Of a stretch of 64,000 nucleotides of DNA, positions 52,103 through 60,483 are shown piece after piece. The notes under the pieces are model-generated. The model was not told where the DNA came from, ran no database searches, and worked only from the letters and a program-made list of their open reading frames with translations. Source of the stretch: CAZHMN01 sp964533705 (GTDB lineage Bacteria; Electryoneota; B3-LCP); contig CAZHMN010000003.1 of assembly GCA_964533705.1 (NCBI GenBank), positions 1 through 64,000 of the forward strand, written 5' to 3'. The position numbers were made by a program, and so were the translations under genes. Each line of letters opens with the position of its first letter. Position 1 is the first letter of the stretch.

Positions 52103-53716
52103 ATGCCCGAACTAACCATCAACGAACAACAAGTCGAAGTCCCCGAAGGCACCAACCTCATTCAGGCGGCCCGCAAACTGGACATTCATATCCCTCACTT
52201 CTGCTACCATCCGGGGCTAAGCGTGGCCGGTTCCTGCCGCATGTGCCAGGTGGAAATTGAACAGAACGGCCGCAAGCGCTTAGATTTGGCCTGCTCCAAT
52301 CCGGCACAGGATGGCATGGTGGTGCGCACCAATACGCCTGAGGTAACCAAAGCCGTCAAGGGCGTGCTGGAATTCCTGCTCATGAACCACCCCACCGACT
52401 GCCCCATATGCGACGATGCCGGTGAATGTAAACTGCAGAATTACTACATGCTCCACGGGCTCTACGACAGCCGCCTGAACGTCGAAAAGTGGCACAAACC
52501 CAAGGTCTATCCCGTCGGGCCGACGGTCATGCTGGACTGCGAACGCTGCGTTTTGTGCAGCCGCTGCGTCCGCTTCTGCGATGAAATCTGGGGTGAAAGA
52601 CAATTGGGCATCTTCGGGCACGGATCCAACGAAATGCTGATCAATTTCCCCGGTCGAGAACTCGATAACCCATACAGCGGCAATGTGGTGGATCTCTGCC
52701 CAGTGGGCGCTCTTCTCGACAGGGATTTTCGTTTCCGGCGCCGAGTTTGGTATCTCAAGTCAGTGAAATCAATATGTCCTCTCTGCAGCAGGGGCTGCAA
52801 CATCTACCTGCACGTTGATACTGAGCATGATTATAAGAATCCGGGCAAGAGAGTGCACCGCATCAAGCCTCGCTATAATCCTGACGTCAACCGCTGGTGG
52901 ATCTGCGACCGGGGGCGTTACGGTTATCCCTTCATTGACGATCCCAACCGGGCGAAATCGCCGATGATGGCGGGCGAAGAGGTCGAATGGGATCAAGCAT
53001 TGGCACGCGCTGAAGATCTGATTAAATCTACCTTGAAGCGTTCCGGCCCCGAAACGTTGGCTTTCCTCATGGCGCCCACGGCCAGCAACGAAGACGCCTA
53101 TGCAGCTCTACGGCTCTTCAAAGATACGCTCAAGTTCATCCATGTAGACTCCGAAATTCCATCAACCGATAATATAAAAGCCGATCATCTCCTGCTGACA
53201 GACGACCCCTATCCTAACCGCAGGGGCTTCCAGGACCTGGGTTTCGGACCCGCTGAAAGGGGGATGCGAACCCCTGCAATCCTCGACGCCTTGCGCTCTG
53301 GACGGATAAAGGGGTTGATCGTCTCCGGCACGGATCTGGGAGGCGTCGCCGGTGAAAGCGCCGAGACCCTGACCTCCAAGCTGGACTGGTTGATCGTCGT
53401 TTCCCACGACAGGAATCGGTTATGGCAAAAGGCGACGGTGGCGTTGCCCATGGCCGTTTACGCTGAAAGAGAGGGCACCTTCACCAACGTCAAGGGCCTG
53501 GTGCAGAAGTTCGAGAAGGCCGTTGAGCCTCTCGGTGCGGCCTTGCCCCAATGGCAGATCTGGCAGCGGCTGGGAAAACGACTGGGAGCCAAATGGAGCT
53601 TTGATGACGTTCAGCAGGTCTTTCGATCCTTAGCCGAAGGCAAACCCGAATACGATACCCTGAACTGGCACGCAACCTTCGGCGTGCAAGCCGGAGCCTA
53701 TTCGGATAACTGGTAA
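52103..53716 (+). CDS. nuoG: NADH-quinone oxidoreductase subunit G
   Basis: The protein has 537 residues. N-terminal 2Fe-2S (CYHPGLSVAGSCRMCQVE), the His-Cys 4Fe-4S cluster (HPTDCPICDDAGECKLQ) and the CERCVLCSRCVRFC and CPVGAL motifs are present. A fourth CPLCSRGC motif begins the molybdopterin-oxidoreductase-like domain, which is shortened to ~320 residues compared with E. coli NuoG (~900). Such short forms are common outside proteobacteria. It follows the cassette and its own 5' duplicate. Confidence 0.95.
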   Translation: MPELTINEQQVEVPEGTNLIQAARKLDIHIPHFCYHPGLSVAGSCRMCQVEIEQNGRKRLDLACSNPAQDGMVVRTNTPEVTKAVKGVLEFLLMNHPTDCPICDDAGECKLQNYYMLHGLYDSRLNVEKWHKPKVYPVGPTVMLDCERCVLCSRCVRFCDEIWGERQLGIFGHGSNEMLINFPGRELDNPYSGNVVDLCPVGALLDRDFRFRRRVWYLKSVKSICPLCSRGCNIYLHVDTEHDYKNPGKRVHRIKPRYNPDVNRWWICDRGRYGYPFIDDPNRAKSPMMAGEEVEWDQALARAEDLIKSTLKRSGPETLAFLMAPTASNEDAYAALRLFKDTLKFIHVDSEIPSTDNIKADHLLLTDDPYPNRRGFQDLGFGPAERGMRTPAILDALRSGRIKGLIVSGTDLGGVAGESAETLTSKLDWLIVVSHDRNRLWQKATVALPMAVYAEREGTFTNVKGLVQKFEKAVEPLGAALPQWQIWQRLGKRLGAKWSFDDVQQVFRSLAEGKPEYDTLNWHATFGVQAGAYSDNW

Positions 53717-53731
53717 AAGTCCATTGGGGCG

Positions 53732-54421
53732 ATGGCCATGAAAAAGACCTTAATGCTTCTTATCAGTATGACGATCCTCTTTCTTATTGCCAGGCCTTAC
53801 GTGGCATGCGGACAGGAAATGAAGGATACGGTCAAGCTGCCCGATCCCATCCGGAAAGGCGAGGTTTCGGTCGAAGAAGCCTTGCAGCAGAGGCGGTCGG
53901 TTAGAAAATACGCGGATCGCTCATTAACGCTACAAGAAATATCCCAACTCCTCTGGGCCGCGCAGGGAATTACCGATTCTCAAGGCCTGCGCAGCGCGCC
54001 GTCTGCGGGCGCCCTTTATCCTCTTGACGTCTATATTGTCACTGGAGAGGTCAAGGAACTGACCGCCGGCATCTATAAATACCATCCCTTCGAGCACGAA
54101 CTAATCCTGTTGTCCGAGGGCGATAAACGGCATGCCCTGTGCGGAGCGGCACTGGAGCAGGAGTGCATCCGGGATGCACCCGCCGTCATCGTGCTGACCG
54201 CGGTGTACGAACGTTCGATGAAGAAGTACGGCGAGAGGGGAATTCGCTACTCTCACATCGAAATCGGCTGCGCAGCGCAGAACGTCTACCTCCAGGCCGA
54301 GTCTTTGAACCTGGGCACCGTGTTCATCGGAGCCTTCCACGATGACGAAGTAAAGAAAGTCCTGAACCTGAATAAAGACGAACGCCCCCTGGCTATAATG
54401 CCGGTGGGGCGAATCAAGTGA
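53732..54421 (+). CDS. Exported SagB-type nitroreductase-family protein
   Basis: The protein has 229 residues. A signal peptide (KKTLMLLISMTILFLIARP, VACG) precedes an FMN-dependent nitroreductase domain: RRSVRKYADRSLTLQEISQLL, SAPSAGALYPLDVYIV and GCAAQNVYLQAESL, the last two typical of SagB-type enzymes. Export of a flavoprotein of this class is unusual. A Cys in VACG could be part of a lipobox (VACG with no following G/S at +1 is imperfect). It sits between nuoG and nuoH and overlaps the next gene in GTGA, suggesting co-transcription. Confidence 0.85.
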   Translation: MAMKKTLMLLISMTILFLIARPYVACGQEMKDTVKLPDPIRKGEVSVEEALQQRRSVRKYADRSLTLQEISQLLWAAQGITDSQGLRSAPSAGALYPLDVYIVTGEVKELTAGIYKYHPFEHELILLSEGDKRHALCGAALEQECIRDAPAVIVLTAVYERSMKKYGERGIRYSHIEIGCAAQNVYLQAESLNLGTVFIGAFHDDEVKKVLNLNKDERPLAIMPVGRIK

Positions 54422-54639
54422 CAACCTTAGAATATATCCTGATCATAGGGCTGATCCTCTTAGTGATCGCAACGTTGATCTGGGCGTATAGGAAGCGAAA
54501 CCGCCTCTTCTTTCAGATGAAATTCGTGGCCGAGACTACTATGATGAACTACCAGGACGCGTCCAAGCGCGCGGCCATGGAAGAAGTGGCTTACAGGAAT
54601 GAAGAGGCTGAAGAGGACGAATCTGGAGAGGATAAATAA
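54418..54639 (+). CDS. Small single-helix membrane protein
   Basis: The protein has 73 residues. A GTG start overlaps the nitroreductase stop. One transmembrane helix (residues 5-24) is followed by RKRNR and a strongly acidic tail (EEAEEDESGED). I do not recognise it. Position and coupling suggest a partner of the nitroreductase or a local nuo accessory. Confidence 0.65.
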   Translation: MTTLEYILIIGLILLVIATLIWAYRKRNRLFFQMKFVAETTMMNYQDASKRAAMEEVAYRNEEAEEDESGEDK

Positions 54640-54655
54640 CACTCAGAGATAACCC

Positions 54656-55738
54656 ATGCTCGACACCGCCATCACCTTAGCTAAAATCTGGGGAGTGCTG
54701 CTCACCCTGGTATCCTTAGCCGCCATTATGACCTGGGTGGAGCGAAAGCAGTCCGCCGTCATGCAAGACCGCCTGGGCGCCAACCGCGCTGACGTCTTGG
54801 GCCTGCGCATCATCGGCCTGTTCCAACCCATGGCCGATGGCATCAAGATGTTTTTCAAGGAGGATTTCGTCCCACCCCGCGGGGATAAATTCCTGCACAC
54901 GCTTGCGCCCATCCTGGCATTCTTCCCCGTGCTGGCGACCTTCGCGGTAATTCCCTTCGGGGATACGCTCCGCATCGGATCGCTGGAGATTTCCCTGCAG
55001 ATCGCCGATCTGAACATAGGCTACCTCTTCATCCTGGCTTTCGGCGGGCTGTCCGTCTACGGCGCAGTGCTCGCCGGATGGTCTTCCAACAACAAATATT
55101 CTCTCTTAGGAGGGCTGCGGGCCGCCGCCCAGATGATCTCCTACGAAGTCTGCCTGGGGCTCAGCCTAATCGGCTTGATCATGGTTTACAGCACGCTGCA
55201 GTTGGATGACATCGTCCGCCAGCAGGGTCAGTTGCTCTTTGGATTTCTGCCCGCCTGGGGTGTCTTCCTGCAGCCACTGGGTTTTCTGCTGTTCTTCCCG
55301 GCGGCCATCGCCGAAACCAAGCGCGTACCCTTCGATTTACCCGAAGGCGAATCGGAAATCATCGGTTATTACACCGAATATTCCGGCATGCGCTTCGGTC
55401 TCTTTTACTTTGCCGAGTTTATCGAAATTATCGTCCTGGCTGCCCTGGTATCCACCCTTTTCTTCGGCGGCTACCAAGTACCCTGGCTTTACGCTGAAGG
55501 ATTTCGCTTTCCCTGGGGTTGGGAATGGAACCTGCCCAACTTGGCCGTCGTCATCCTGCATCTGCTCGCCTTTTTCCTGAAAATCGCTTTCTTCTGCTGG
55601 CTGCAGGTCTTGATCCGCTGGACGCTGCCCCGCTTCCGCTACGATCAGTTAATGCGGCTCTGCTGGGTGGGCATATTACCTCTGGCTATATTGAATATAC
55701 TGATCACCGGGGCGATCCTGTTGGTGATTAAATCCTGA
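54656..55738 (+). CDS. nuoH: NADH-quinone oxidoreductase subunit H
   Basis: The protein has 360 residues with eight helices. It links the peripheral and membrane arms and lines the quinone tunnel. ERKQSAVMQDRLGANRAD, the conserved loop ETKRVPFDLPEGESEIIGYYTEYSGMRF (in part) and the final helices are typical. Confidence 0.97.
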   Translation: MLDTAITLAKIWGVLLTLVSLAAIMTWVERKQSAVMQDRLGANRADVLGLRIIGLFQPMADGIKMFFKEDFVPPRGDKFLHTLAPILAFFPVLATFAVIPFGDTLRIGSLEISLQIADLNIGYLFILAFGGLSVYGAVLAGWSSNNKYSLLGGLRAAAQMISYEVCLGLSLIGLIMVYSTLQLDDIVRQQGQLLFGFLPAWGVFLQPLGFLLFFPAAIAETKRVPFDLPEGESEIIGYYTEYSGMRFGLFYFAEFIEIIVLAALVSTLFFGGYQVPWLYAEGFRFPWGWEWNLPNLAVVILHLLAFFLKIAFFCWLQVLIRWTLPRFRYDQLMRLCWVGILPLAILNILITGAILLVIKS

Positions 55739-55781
55739 TGGATCATCCTGTTAAAACCTGATAAAGCCCCGAATACGACTG

Positions 55782-56945
55782 ATGAACGACAGGAAAAATA
55801 AACTCGGGCTCGGAATCAACATTCTGATTCTCTTCGCCACGATTGTCGTCTGCCTTTTCACGGCAGAAGTCGTTCTGCGTTTTGTCTGGAGCGGTTTTCG
55901 TCCGGGCGCACATATCAATCCCCTAATGGCGTATGACGACACGCTGGGCTGGGCGGGAAAACCAAACTACAATGGCCGGATGATAGAGTCAGGAAGGAGC
56001 GTTTCCTGCCAAATCAACCAGTGGGGATTTCGGGACGATCAACCAACGACTTTGCAGACGGCGCAAGTCAAAAAACGGTTGATGTTTCTGGGCGATTCCT
56101 TCATCATGGGAACCGGGATTGCCAAGGAAGATCGAATATCTGAGCTGATCGAAGCGCGCGACTCCTCGTTCATCTCTTACAACTTCGGCATTTTCGGATA
56201 CAGTACGGATCAGGAATTACTGGTATTAAAAAAATACGGACCTATAATAAAGCCTGACATTGTGCTGCTCTTTTTCTGCGCCAACGATCTGATTTACAAC
56301 GACAGCGATTTGGGTCACAGGATACCCAAAGGGCATTATCGGATCCTGAGCGACAGCTCATTGCAACTGGGCAACGTACCCGTTCCCAAGCTTCCAGAAC
56401 CGAATCCATTGTCAAAGTGGATGAAAAACAACCTGGCGCTGGTACAAATCACCGATAAGCTGATTTCGCAAGTCTCCTTTAGACAAAAGCAACGGGATTT
56501 ACGCCCCACGGCAGATGACTTGGGATTGGCAAACACGGGGAGCGAACGAGCGGACCTGGATTCGCTTCTTCTGTTTTCACCATCTTCGAAGATCAGCGAC
56601 CTGACGTATTACCTCTTACGAGAATTCCGCGACGAATGTCGGCGGTTGGGTGCTGAATTCATACTATTGGCCATTCCCAGCAACCACCACTGGACGGCGA
56701 CTCGAGAGGATACGCCTGCGGAAATCCTGCGGGTATTGAACTGGTGCGCTGACCTCAAAATCGAGGCCGTGGACCTCTTCCCCGCATTTCATAGTGATTA
56801 TGCAGAAAACCAAAAAACACTCTACTTGCCTGATAAAATGCACTGGAATGAACGTGGGAATCAAATAGCGGCGGAAGTCTTATATGACTCCGTGCAAAAG
56901 TCTCTAAAAATGAATTCAGGCGATACCTCTATAGTGCATCGTTAA
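55782..56945 (+). CDS. Membrane-anchored SGNH hydrolase-type protein 1
   Basis: The protein has 387 residues. One N-terminal helix (residues ~10-33) anchors a domain of the SGNH/GDSL type: block I LGDSFIMGTG, block III-like CANDLIYND, and the catalytic DKMHWNERGN at the C-terminus with the Asp-x-x-His pair. Related enzymes remove or transfer acetyl or acyl groups on glycans. It lies between nuoH and nuoI in the same direction and is paralogous to the next gene. Confidence 0.85.
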   Translation: MNDRKNKLGLGINILILFATIVVCLFTAEVVLRFVWSGFRPGAHINPLMAYDDTLGWAGKPNYNGRMIESGRSVSCQINQWGFRDDQPTTLQTAQVKKRLMFLGDSFIMGTGIAKEDRISELIEARDSSFISYNFGIFGYSTDQELLVLKKYGPIIKPDIVLLFFCANDLIYNDSDLGHRIPKGHYRILSDSSLQLGNVPVPKLPEPNPLSKWMKNNLALVQITDKLISQVSFRQKQRDLRPTADDLGLANTGSERADLDSLLLFSPSSKISDLTYYLLREFRDECRRLGAEFILLAIPSNHHWTATREDTPAEILRVLNWCADLKIEAVDLFPAFHSDYAENQKTLYLPDKMHWNERGNQIAAEVLYDSVQKSLKMNSGDTSIVHR

Positions 56946-57085
56946 AATATACTGAAGAATAATCGAAAAAAATATAAACTGTCAGACTTTTGGTTCTCTA
57001 TTATCCGTGGCATACTCTGAGCAAAGTTTTGAGCTGTGATCTGAGAGTTTCCCGAGATAATCTGCCTGACAGACGTTAATTTCAT

Positions 57086-58279
57086 ATGGAGCTTCAGCCA
57101 AAAATGGGTAACAGGTGGTGGACAAACATTCTTCTCGCTGGAATCAGCACTCTTATATGTCTGCTGCTCTCTGAAGGTGTCGTGCGACTCACCGGCAAGT
57201 TTCAGCCCCGGAGCGGTGGTCTCGCAGATATCCTTATTCATGACGACACACTGGGCTGGCGAGGAATTCCAAACTCAACCAAAATCCATGTCGTCGGCAG
57301 AACAGAAACGGAAATAAAAACCAACGAGATAGGTTACCGCGATAGCCCTCTATCTTTTGCAGAGAACCCCGAAGATAAAAAACGCATCCTTTTCTTAGGA
57401 GATTCGTTTTGCTGGGGATTCGGGACTCCCCAGGATAAACGGATTTCCGAGTGGATCGAGTCCCTTGATTCCAGGATTGAATCGTATAATTTCGGTATGT
57501 TCGGCTACAGTACGGATCAAGAGTTATTGACCCTCCGTATGTATGGCGATAAGGTCCAACCGGATATAGTCGTTCTATTGTTCTGCATAAATGACCTGTT
57601 AACCAATGATAGTGATGAGGGGCACCGTTTGCCAAAACCAAGATTTTCGCTTTCAGAAAATGGCACATTGAAATTGACAAATATACCGGTGCCGCGTGTT
57701 TCCAAATCAGACAAAGCAATAAACTGGCTCCGAGGCCATTCGGCACTCTTCAACGCGGCTGAACGCACGACACTGCTGATTCAAGAAAAGCTCGCGCTGA
57801 AAAAGCAGCGGCAGTTGGCTGAAAAGTCAGATGAATATGGCCGATCTGAGACCCCTGTCTCGAAAAGTGATTTGCAGTCTGGTTTGCTGAAAAGAGGATT
57901 TGATGGCACAGGTATCACCAAATATCTGTTGCGCGATATTCAAGCAGAATGCAATCGGTTGGGAGCATCTTTTATCTTGTTAATGGTGCCCAGCTCCATG
58001 ATTTGGACCCAGCGCCATGCCGAGACCCCGCCTGAAGCTATTCTGGTTCTCGATTGGTGTCGGGAACTTGGCATCCATGCGTTTGATCTCTTCCCTATTT
58101 TTCACGAGCGCTATAAGCAGACGGGCGAAAACCTCTATGTAGATGACTTTCAAGATCGCATGCACTGGAACGAGAATGGACATAAATTAGCCGCAGAGGC
58201 TCTCTACCCTCATTTAATGGAAACCTTGACGAATAACGGTGTTGAATCATCCCCCGAATTGCACAGCGAGGAAAACTGA
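57086..58279 (+). CDS. Membrane-anchored SGNH hydrolase-type protein 2
   Basis: The protein has 397 residues. It shares the plan of the preceding gene: a helix near the N-terminus, LGDSFCWGFG, CINDLLTND, and DRMHWNENGHKL. Shared stretches (YNFG-FGYSTDQELL and DLFP-FH) show the pair are tandem duplicates diverged well before today. The start may be at 57086 or at 57104. Its 3' end precedes nuoI by 20 bp. Confidence 0.85.
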   Translation: MELQPKMGNRWWTNILLAGISTLICLLLSEGVVRLTGKFQPRSGGLADILIHDDTLGWRGIPNSTKIHVVGRTETEIKTNEIGYRDSPLSFAENPEDKKRILFLGDSFCWGFGTPQDKRISEWIESLDSRIESYNFGMFGYSTDQELLTLRMYGDKVQPDIVVLLFCINDLLTNDSDEGHRLPKPRFSLSENGTLKLTNIPVPRVSKSDKAINWLRGHSALFNAAERTTLLIQEKLALKKQRQLAEKSDEYGRSETPVSKSDLQSGLLKRGFDGTGITKYLLRDIQAECNRLGASFILLMVPSSMIWTQRHAETPPEAILVLDWCRELGIHAFDLFPIFHERYKQTGENLYVDDFQDRMHWNENGHKLAAEALYPHLMETLTNNGVESSPELHSEEN

Positions 58280-58298
58280 AGATACCGGAAGTAAAGTT

Positions 58299-58895
58299 AT
58301 GCCGAAAATTGACTACCACAACCTGCAGGTTAACTACCCAACCTCGGTGCAGAAGGCCGAGATGGGTTTATGGGAAAAAATTTATTACCCGGAAGTAATC
58401 CGAGGATTGGGCATCACCACCTGGCACTTTGTCCGCAATATGGCCGTCCACATCGCCCACCTATTCGGCCTGGCTAAAAACTCCCGAGGCGCAGTCACCT
58501 ACCAGTACCCGGAAGAACGCCGCCCCATACACCACCGCTATAGAGGGCGTCACCGTTTAATGAAAAAACCCGATGGATCCGAGCGCTGCACCGCCTGCAT
58601 GCTCTGTGAAACCATCTGCCCGACCAACTGCATTTATATCGTGCCGGAAGAACACCCCGATCCCACGGTGGAAAAACATCCTAAAAGCTATGAAATTGAC
58701 ATCCTGCGCTGCTGTTTCTGCGGCTATTGCGTGGAAGCCTGTCCCTGCGACGCCATCCGCATGGATACGCAGGTGGTGGAAATCGCCGGCTGGGATCGCA
58801 CTAAAATGATCTACGATAAGGATTACCTGATGAAGGACATCGAAGGTCCGGGCGCCCCTCCCGAAGACGACCCACCGCAATGGTGGTTAAGGTAG
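58299..58895 (+). CDS. nuoI: NADH-quinone oxidoreductase subunit I
   Basis: The protein has 198 residues. Two 4Fe-4S motifs, CTACMLCETICP and CCFCGYCVEACP, carry the N6a and N6b clusters. The start at 58299 follows GGAAG; the open frame upstream overlaps the previous gene and lacks a ribosome site. nuoJ-nuoN do not follow; the next gene is nfo. Confidence 0.96.
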   Translation: MPKIDYHNLQVNYPTSVQKAEMGLWEKIYYPEVIRGLGITTWHFVRNMAVHIAHLFGLAKNSRGAVTYQYPEERRPIHHRYRGRHRLMKKPDGSERCTACMLCETICPTNCIYIVPEEHPDPTVEKHPKSYEIDILRCCFCGYCVEACPCDAIRMDTQVVEIAGWDRTKMIYDKDYLMKDIEGPGAPPEDDPPQWWLR

Positions 58896-58965
58896 GAACA
58901 ATTTAAGCATGGCGCATTCGACTCCTCCAAACGGGATAAACATAAATTTCCAACAATAGAGCTAG

Positions 58966-58990
58966 GGTGCCCCACAGCTCTGCTGTGGGA
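58966..58990. repeat. Hairpin CCCACAG/CTGTGGG
   Basis: The stem lies between nuoI and nfo (58971-58989). It resembles the palindromic dispersed repeats GTGCCCCACAGCTC elsewhere in uncultured genomes. It has no T-tract. Confidence 0.55.
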
Positions 58991-59032
58991 AGGTAGCAAC
59001 CATAGGATCGGTTATAACGTATATATACAACT

Positions 59033-59869
59033 ATGATTCTGGGCGCCCATGTTTCCATTGCCGGCGGCGTTGAAAACGCCCCTCTAAACGGTCAGAAGAT
59101 CGGCTGCGACGCCATCCAGATGTTCGCTAAAAACCAGACGCAGTGGAAGGCAAAACCCTACACCGAAGAGAACATTAACGGCTTCAAGAATAACCTGAAA
59201 ACATCGGGCATTCAGATCGTCGTCATTCACGATTCCTACCTGATCAATCTCTGCGCCACAGACGCCAATAAGCTCCGCATGTCTATCGAAGCTTTCATTG
59301 ATGAACTGGAACGCGCCGAATCGTTAGGAGTCCCCTATGTCGTTACCCATCCCGGATCTCATCTCGGTAAAGGTGAAGAATGGGGCGTCTCGAAAATCGC
59401 CGAAAGCCTGGACGAGATTCACGAACGAACTCCGGGATTCAAGGTCATGACGCTGCTCGAAACAACCGCGGGGCAAGGCACCAATCTGGGCTTCACTTTC
59501 GAACAGCTCGCCGCCATGCGAGATAAGGTAAAAGCAAAAGAGCGCATTGGCTTCTGCGCAGATTCCTGCCACATGTACGCCGCGGGATACGACCTCAAAA
59601 CCCGGCAAGGATACCAAGACACCTGGAAACGTTTCGATGACCTCATCGGCCTCAAGCATTTAAAAGCTTTCCATCTGAACGATTCCAAAAAAGACCTCGC
59701 CAGCCGAGTGGATCGCCACCACCACATCGGGGAAGGCTTTCTAGGGCTGGACCCTTTTCGCTGGCTGCTCACCGATTCCCGCTTCGCTGACATCCCCGGC
59801 CTCCTGGAAACGCCCGGCGGTGAACCCGACTTCGCCCGTAATTTGAAGCTCCTCCGTTCGCTGCTCTAA
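59033..59869 (+). CDS. nfo: Deoxyribonuclease IV (AP endonuclease)
   Basis: The protein has 278 residues and a TIM-barrel with zinc ligands. MILGAHVSIAGG, LLETTAGQGTNLG, DSCHMYAAGYD and FHLNDSKKDLASRVDRHHHI are diagnostic of Nfo, which cuts DNA at abasic sites in base-excision repair. It starts a new unit after the nuo genes. Confidence 0.97.
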   Translation: MILGAHVSIAGGVENAPLNGQKIGCDAIQMFAKNQTQWKAKPYTEENINGFKNNLKTSGIQIVVIHDSYLINLCATDANKLRMSIEAFIDELERAESLGVPYVVTHPGSHLGKGEEWGVSKIAESLDEIHERTPGFKVMTLLETTAGQGTNLGFTFEQLAAMRDKVKAKERIGFCADSCHMYAAGYDLKTRQGYQDTWKRFDDLIGLKHLKAFHLNDSKKDLASRVDRHHHIGEGFLGLDPFRWLLTDSRFADIPGLLETPGGEPDFARNLKLLRSLL

Positions 59870-59876
59870 CCCCATC

Positions 59877-60083
59877 ATGCAGCATCACCCGGAAGAAATT
59901 CGCACCCTGCTTCAAGGCACCATTGCAGACGCCACTGTTACGGAAGTTTATAGAGCGCGGAAGACTCCCCTTGGAGGAACGGCGAGGACGGTTTATATCG
60001 TGGATAAAGACGGCATTATCCGCTATGCCAAGCGGGGTATGCCCAGGGACGAAGAACTTCTGGATGTACTTAAAGGGTTTTGA
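59877..60083 (+). pseudogene. Redoxin fragment with unrelated N-terminus
   Basis: The frame encodes 68 residues. From residue ~28 (ARKTPLGGTARTVYIVDKDG) it resembles the C-terminal third of a peroxiredoxin-type redoxin. The peroxidatic cysteine region is missing. The first ~26 residues (HHPEEIRTLLQGTIADATV) instead recall the start of BolA-family proteins, a weak match. It is probably a chimeric remnant. It lies 8 bp after nfo. Confidence 0.5.
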
Positions 60084-60177
60084 ATCGAAAAAAGCTAAAA
60101 TCGCTAAAATTCTTGATATGACGCCTGCTTTTTATTACATTGCTCAAAGAACGGCCGTTATAAGGGAGGAAGGTTAG

Positions 60178-60384
60178 ATGGTCAATCAAACGATGACGCC
60201 CCAGGAAGCCTTGCAGCTCGCTCTGGAGCGCGAAAAAGACGCCGAGGAATTTTACCTGAATACCGCCAAAAGTTTACAGGACGAGAGTTCCCGCAAGATG
60301 TTCGAATTTCTAGCCGGCGAAGAGCGCAAACACCGGCGCATCATTCAGGATGAAATAGACAAAAATTTCATGAAGGAAATGTAA
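60178..60384 (+). CDS. Small ferritin-like (half-rubrerythrin) protein
   Basis: The protein has 68 residues, two helices. EREKDAEEFY and GEERKHRRII contain the E-E-H pattern of a ferritin-like di-iron half-site, so a dimer would form one or two full four-helix bundles. Rubrerythrin-like proteins handle peroxide or iron. GGAAGG precedes the ATG and a strong terminator follows. Confidence 0.8.
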   Translation: MVNQTMTPQEALQLALEREKDAEEFYLNTAKSLQDESSRKMFEFLAGEERKHRRIIQDEIDKNFMKEM

Positions 60385-60408
60385 CTGCAACCGCTTTGAG
60401 AAACGAAG

Positions 60409-60437
60409 CCCCCTGGTCTTTGCATCCAGGGGGTTTT
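60409..60437 (+). terminator. Rho-independent terminator after the ferritin-like gene
   Basis: The 8-bp stem CCCCCTGG/CCAGGGGG (60409-60433) is followed by TTTT. Confidence 0.85.
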
Positions 60438-60483
60438 CAGCTCCAGAAATTTGGCTGGAGGCTATCCCAAAGGTCCATGCAAC

